NCBI GenBank assembly: GCA_945988865.1
Contig: CAMFTQ010000035.1
Location: forward strand, 1-6,995
Direction of reading: 5' to 3'
DNA: 6,995 nucleotides
From: an uncultured Anaeromassilibacillus sp.
GTDB taxonomy: Bacteria; Bacillota; Clostridia; Oscillospirales; Acutalibacteraceae
Shown here: piece by piece, positions 5,455-6,995 of the stretch
Numbering within the stretch: position 1 is the stretch's first letter
How the letters are laid out: every line of letters starts with the position of its first letter
The notes under the pieces: generated by a model
Told to the model about the DNA's origin: nothing
Databases searched by the model: none
What the model saw: the letters and a program-made list of their open reading frames with translations, nothing else
Program-made: the position numbers and the translations under genes

Positions 5455-6185
5455 TGAAAAACGAAAAATCAAAACAAAAAATGATTTTATTTTACTTTAC
5501 CTGTATCTGCCTTTTTATGCTGTTTTTAGCCTTTTCCTACAGTGCCTTCGGTAAGCTTGTCACTATGGCGTCACAAAATAATATCACCGATGAAAAGCCT
5601 GTAATTATAATCGACAGCGGTCACGGCGGTGAGGACGGCGGAGCAACCGGTGTTGACGGAACACTTGAAAAGGATATAAATCTGTCAATTTCGAATAAGC
5701 TGAAGGAATTTTTTCTGCAAGGCGGATTTGAAGTTAAAACTGTCAGGGAAGAGGACAAATCTGTCTGTGATGACGGTCTGCAAACTGTGAAGGAACGAAA
5801 AAAATCGGACATACATAACAGGCTTGATATGATAAACAGTGATGAAAGAAATATCGCAATTTCAATTCATCAGAACAAATTTGAACAGAGTAAATACAGC
5901 GGTACGCAAACCTTTTATTCGCCAAACGGTGATAACAGCAAGGTGCTTGCCGATTGTATTCAAAAAGCCGTGGTTGCGTTTTTACAGCCTGACAATACAA
6001 GAGAATGTAAAAAAGCTGACAAAAATATCTATCTGCTGTATAATGCAAAGGTACCGTCGGTAATTGTAGAGTGCGGTTTTTTATCAAACGAAGCAGAGCT
6101 TAACAAGCTAAAAGATAGCGATTATCAGAATCAAATGGCTTATTCAATTTATTTCGGATTTTTACAATATTATAATTTATACTAA
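5454..6185 (+). CDS. cwlD: N-acetylmuramoyl-L-alanine amidase, CwlD type (spore cortex)
   Basis: CwlD-type amidases are zinc enzymes that remove the peptide side chain from muramic acid during spore cortex synthesis. With a deacetylase such as PdaA they produce muramic-delta-lactam, which germination lytic enzymes recognise. The 243-residue product has a short basic N-terminus and one membrane segment (about 10-33), best read as a signal anchor facing the intermembrane space of the forespore. The Amidase_3 domain (about 48-240) has DSGHGGEDGG (54-63; zinc ligand His57), LEKD (71-74; Glu72), SIHQN (137-141; His139) and VECGFLSN (205-212; catalytic Glu206). The length and single anchor match Bacillus CwlD (about 237 residues). 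Vegetative amidases of the family often carry extra wall-binding repeats, absent here. A vegetative role remains possible because the promoter looks sigma-A-like. The ATG has a very strong Shine-Dalgarno. radA follows after 17 bases. Confidence 0.88.
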   Translation: MKNEKSKQKMILFYFTCICLFMLFLAFSYSAFGKLVTMASQNNITDEKPVIIIDSGHGGEDGGATGVDGTLEKDINLSISNKLKEFFLQGGFEVKTVREEDKSVCDDGLQTVKERKKSDIHNRLDMINSDERNIAISIHQNKFEQSKYSGTQTFYSPNGDNSKVLADCIQKAVVAFLQPDNTRECKKADKNIYLLYNAKVPSVIVECGFLSNEAELNKLKDSDYQNQMAYSIYFGFLQYYNLY

Positions 6186-6202
6186 AACAGGAAGTGAAAA
6201 GT

Positions 6203-6995
6203 ATGGCGTCAAAGACAAAAAGCGTTTATGTCTGCTCAGAATGTGGCTACGAGTCTGTCAAATGGTACGGCAAATGCCCCGGCTGCGGTGAATGGAACAC
6301 AATGAATGAGGAAATCAAAACAACATCAAAAGCAGCGGTAACATCTACATCGGTGACATCATCATATTCCAGACCTATACAGATTAACGAAATCTCCACC
6401 GCAGATGAGTTAAGATATGACACAGGCTCAAAGGAGCTGAACAGAGTACTCGGCGGCGGTATAGTTAAGGGAAGTATTGTCCTTTTGGGCGGTGATCCGG
6501 GTATAGGAAAATCTACCATATTGCTTCAGATATGCAGACATATGGGAGAAGCTCACAAAATACTTTATGTATCGGGTGAAGAATCAAAAAGACAGCTCAA
6601 ATTAAGAGCGTCACGCCTTGACGTAGACAGTGAGAATTTATACGTTATGACTGAAACAGACGTTCAGATAGTAGCCGAACAAATCAGAAGCGAAAAGCCT
6701 GAGCTTGTTATGATAGACTCAATACAGACTATGAATATGACAGAGCTAAGCTCATCACCCGGAAGCGTGGTACAGGTCAGGGAATGTACGAATATTCTGA
6801 TGAGAACGGCAAAAAGCCTTGATATTCCGATTATAATAGTAGGTCACGTAAATAAAGAAGGTTCTATAGCAGGTCCTAAGGTTTTGGAGCATATCGTTGA
6901 CGCAGTATTATATTTTGAGGGCGATAAGCAGATGTCCTGTAGAATATTACGTGCCGTTAAAAACAGGTACGGCTCAACAAATGAAATCGGCGTTT
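6203..6995 (+). CDS. radA: DNA repair protein RadA (3' end outside window)
   Basis: RadA is a RecA-related hexameric helicase that helps extend recombination intermediates during DNA repair and, in competent species, transformation. The window holds the first 264 residues of a protein usually about 450-460 long. Visible are the N-terminal C4 zinc finger (Cys11, Cys14, Cys25, Cys28, in CSECGYES and KCPGCGEWN), Walker A GGDPGIGKST (96-105), SGEES (124-128), Walker B LVMIDSIQT (168-176), GHVNKEG (214-220), and the RadA signature at 253-257, which reads KNRYG where the usual form is KNRFG. The missing part should hold the rest of the ATPase core and the Lon-like C-terminal domain. The ATG at 6203 has AGGAAGTG (6189-6196) six bases upstream. 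The gene lies 17 bases after cwlD with no terminator between, so the two are probably co-transcribed. In many clostridia radA sits near disA, clpC or other genes instead, so this pairing is mildly unusual. Confidence 0.95.
   Translation, partial: MASKTKSVYVCSECGYESVKWYGKCPGCGEWNTMNEEIKTTSKAAVTSTSVTSSYSRPIQINEISTADELRYDTGSKELNRVLGGGIVKGSIVLLGGDPGIGKSTILLQICRHMGEAHKILYVSGEESKRQLKLRASRLDVDSENLYVMTETDVQIVAEQIRSEKPELVMIDSIQTMNMTELSSSPGSVVQVRECTNILMRTAKSLDIPIIIVGHVNKEGSIAGPKVLEHIVDAVLYFEGDKQMSCRILRAVKNRYGSTNEIGV

Noticed and set aside
5621..6519. Minus- and plus-strand frames overlapping cwlD and the start of radA (5621-5812, 5743-6087, 5839-6063, 6247-6519).
   Set aside because: All lie over conserved amidase or RadA coding sequence and show no family features of their own.

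Overview
The window comes from a low-G+C, endospore-forming bacterium of the class Clostridia. A gut-type lineage of the Oscillospirales/Ruminococcaceae kind is plausible, but this is inferred from codon use and protein style and was not tested by search. Three genes point to sporulation: the mother-cell sigma factor SigK, a CwlD-type cortex amidase, and a possible GerQ-like coat protein. Most Shine-Dalgarno sequences are strong and several intergenic hairpins look like intrinsic terminators, as expected in Firmicutes.

Layout, left to right. (1) Bases 1-485, plus strand: the 3' part of a gene for a Gln/Pro/Thr-rich protein with a small C-terminal beta-type domain resembling GerQ. A long terminator-like hairpin follows. 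(2) 665-2251, plus: peptide chain release factor 3 (prfC) with its own sigma-A-type promoter, a TTG start and a perfect intrinsic terminator. (3) 2355-3050, plus: complete, uninterrupted sigK. (4) A shared stem-loop between the convergent sigK and feoB. (5) 3098-5252, minus: the feoA-feoB metal-uptake operon, whose genes overlap by 14 bases. (6) 5253-5453: a 201-base divergent control region with a good sigma-A promoter for cwlD, a short inverted repeat, weak Fur-like half-sites, and a hairpin that would cover the cwlD ribosome binding site. (7) 5454-6185, plus: cwlD. (8) 6203-6995, plus: the first 264 codons of radA, 17 bases after cwlD and probably co-transcribed with it. No gene-free stretch exceeds 300 bases.

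The genes do not form one system. Translation termination (RF3), late sporulation (SigK, CwlD, perhaps the coat protein), metal import (FeoAB) and recombination repair (RadA) sit as separate transcription units, as in an ordinary chromosomal core region. I see no transposase, integrase, phage gene, CRISPR array, rRNA or tRNA, and no convincing undescribed system. The points most worth a second look are the hairpin over the cwlD start, the short cysteine-rich FeoB variant, the retained hydrophobic leader of SigK, and the GerQ-like protein.
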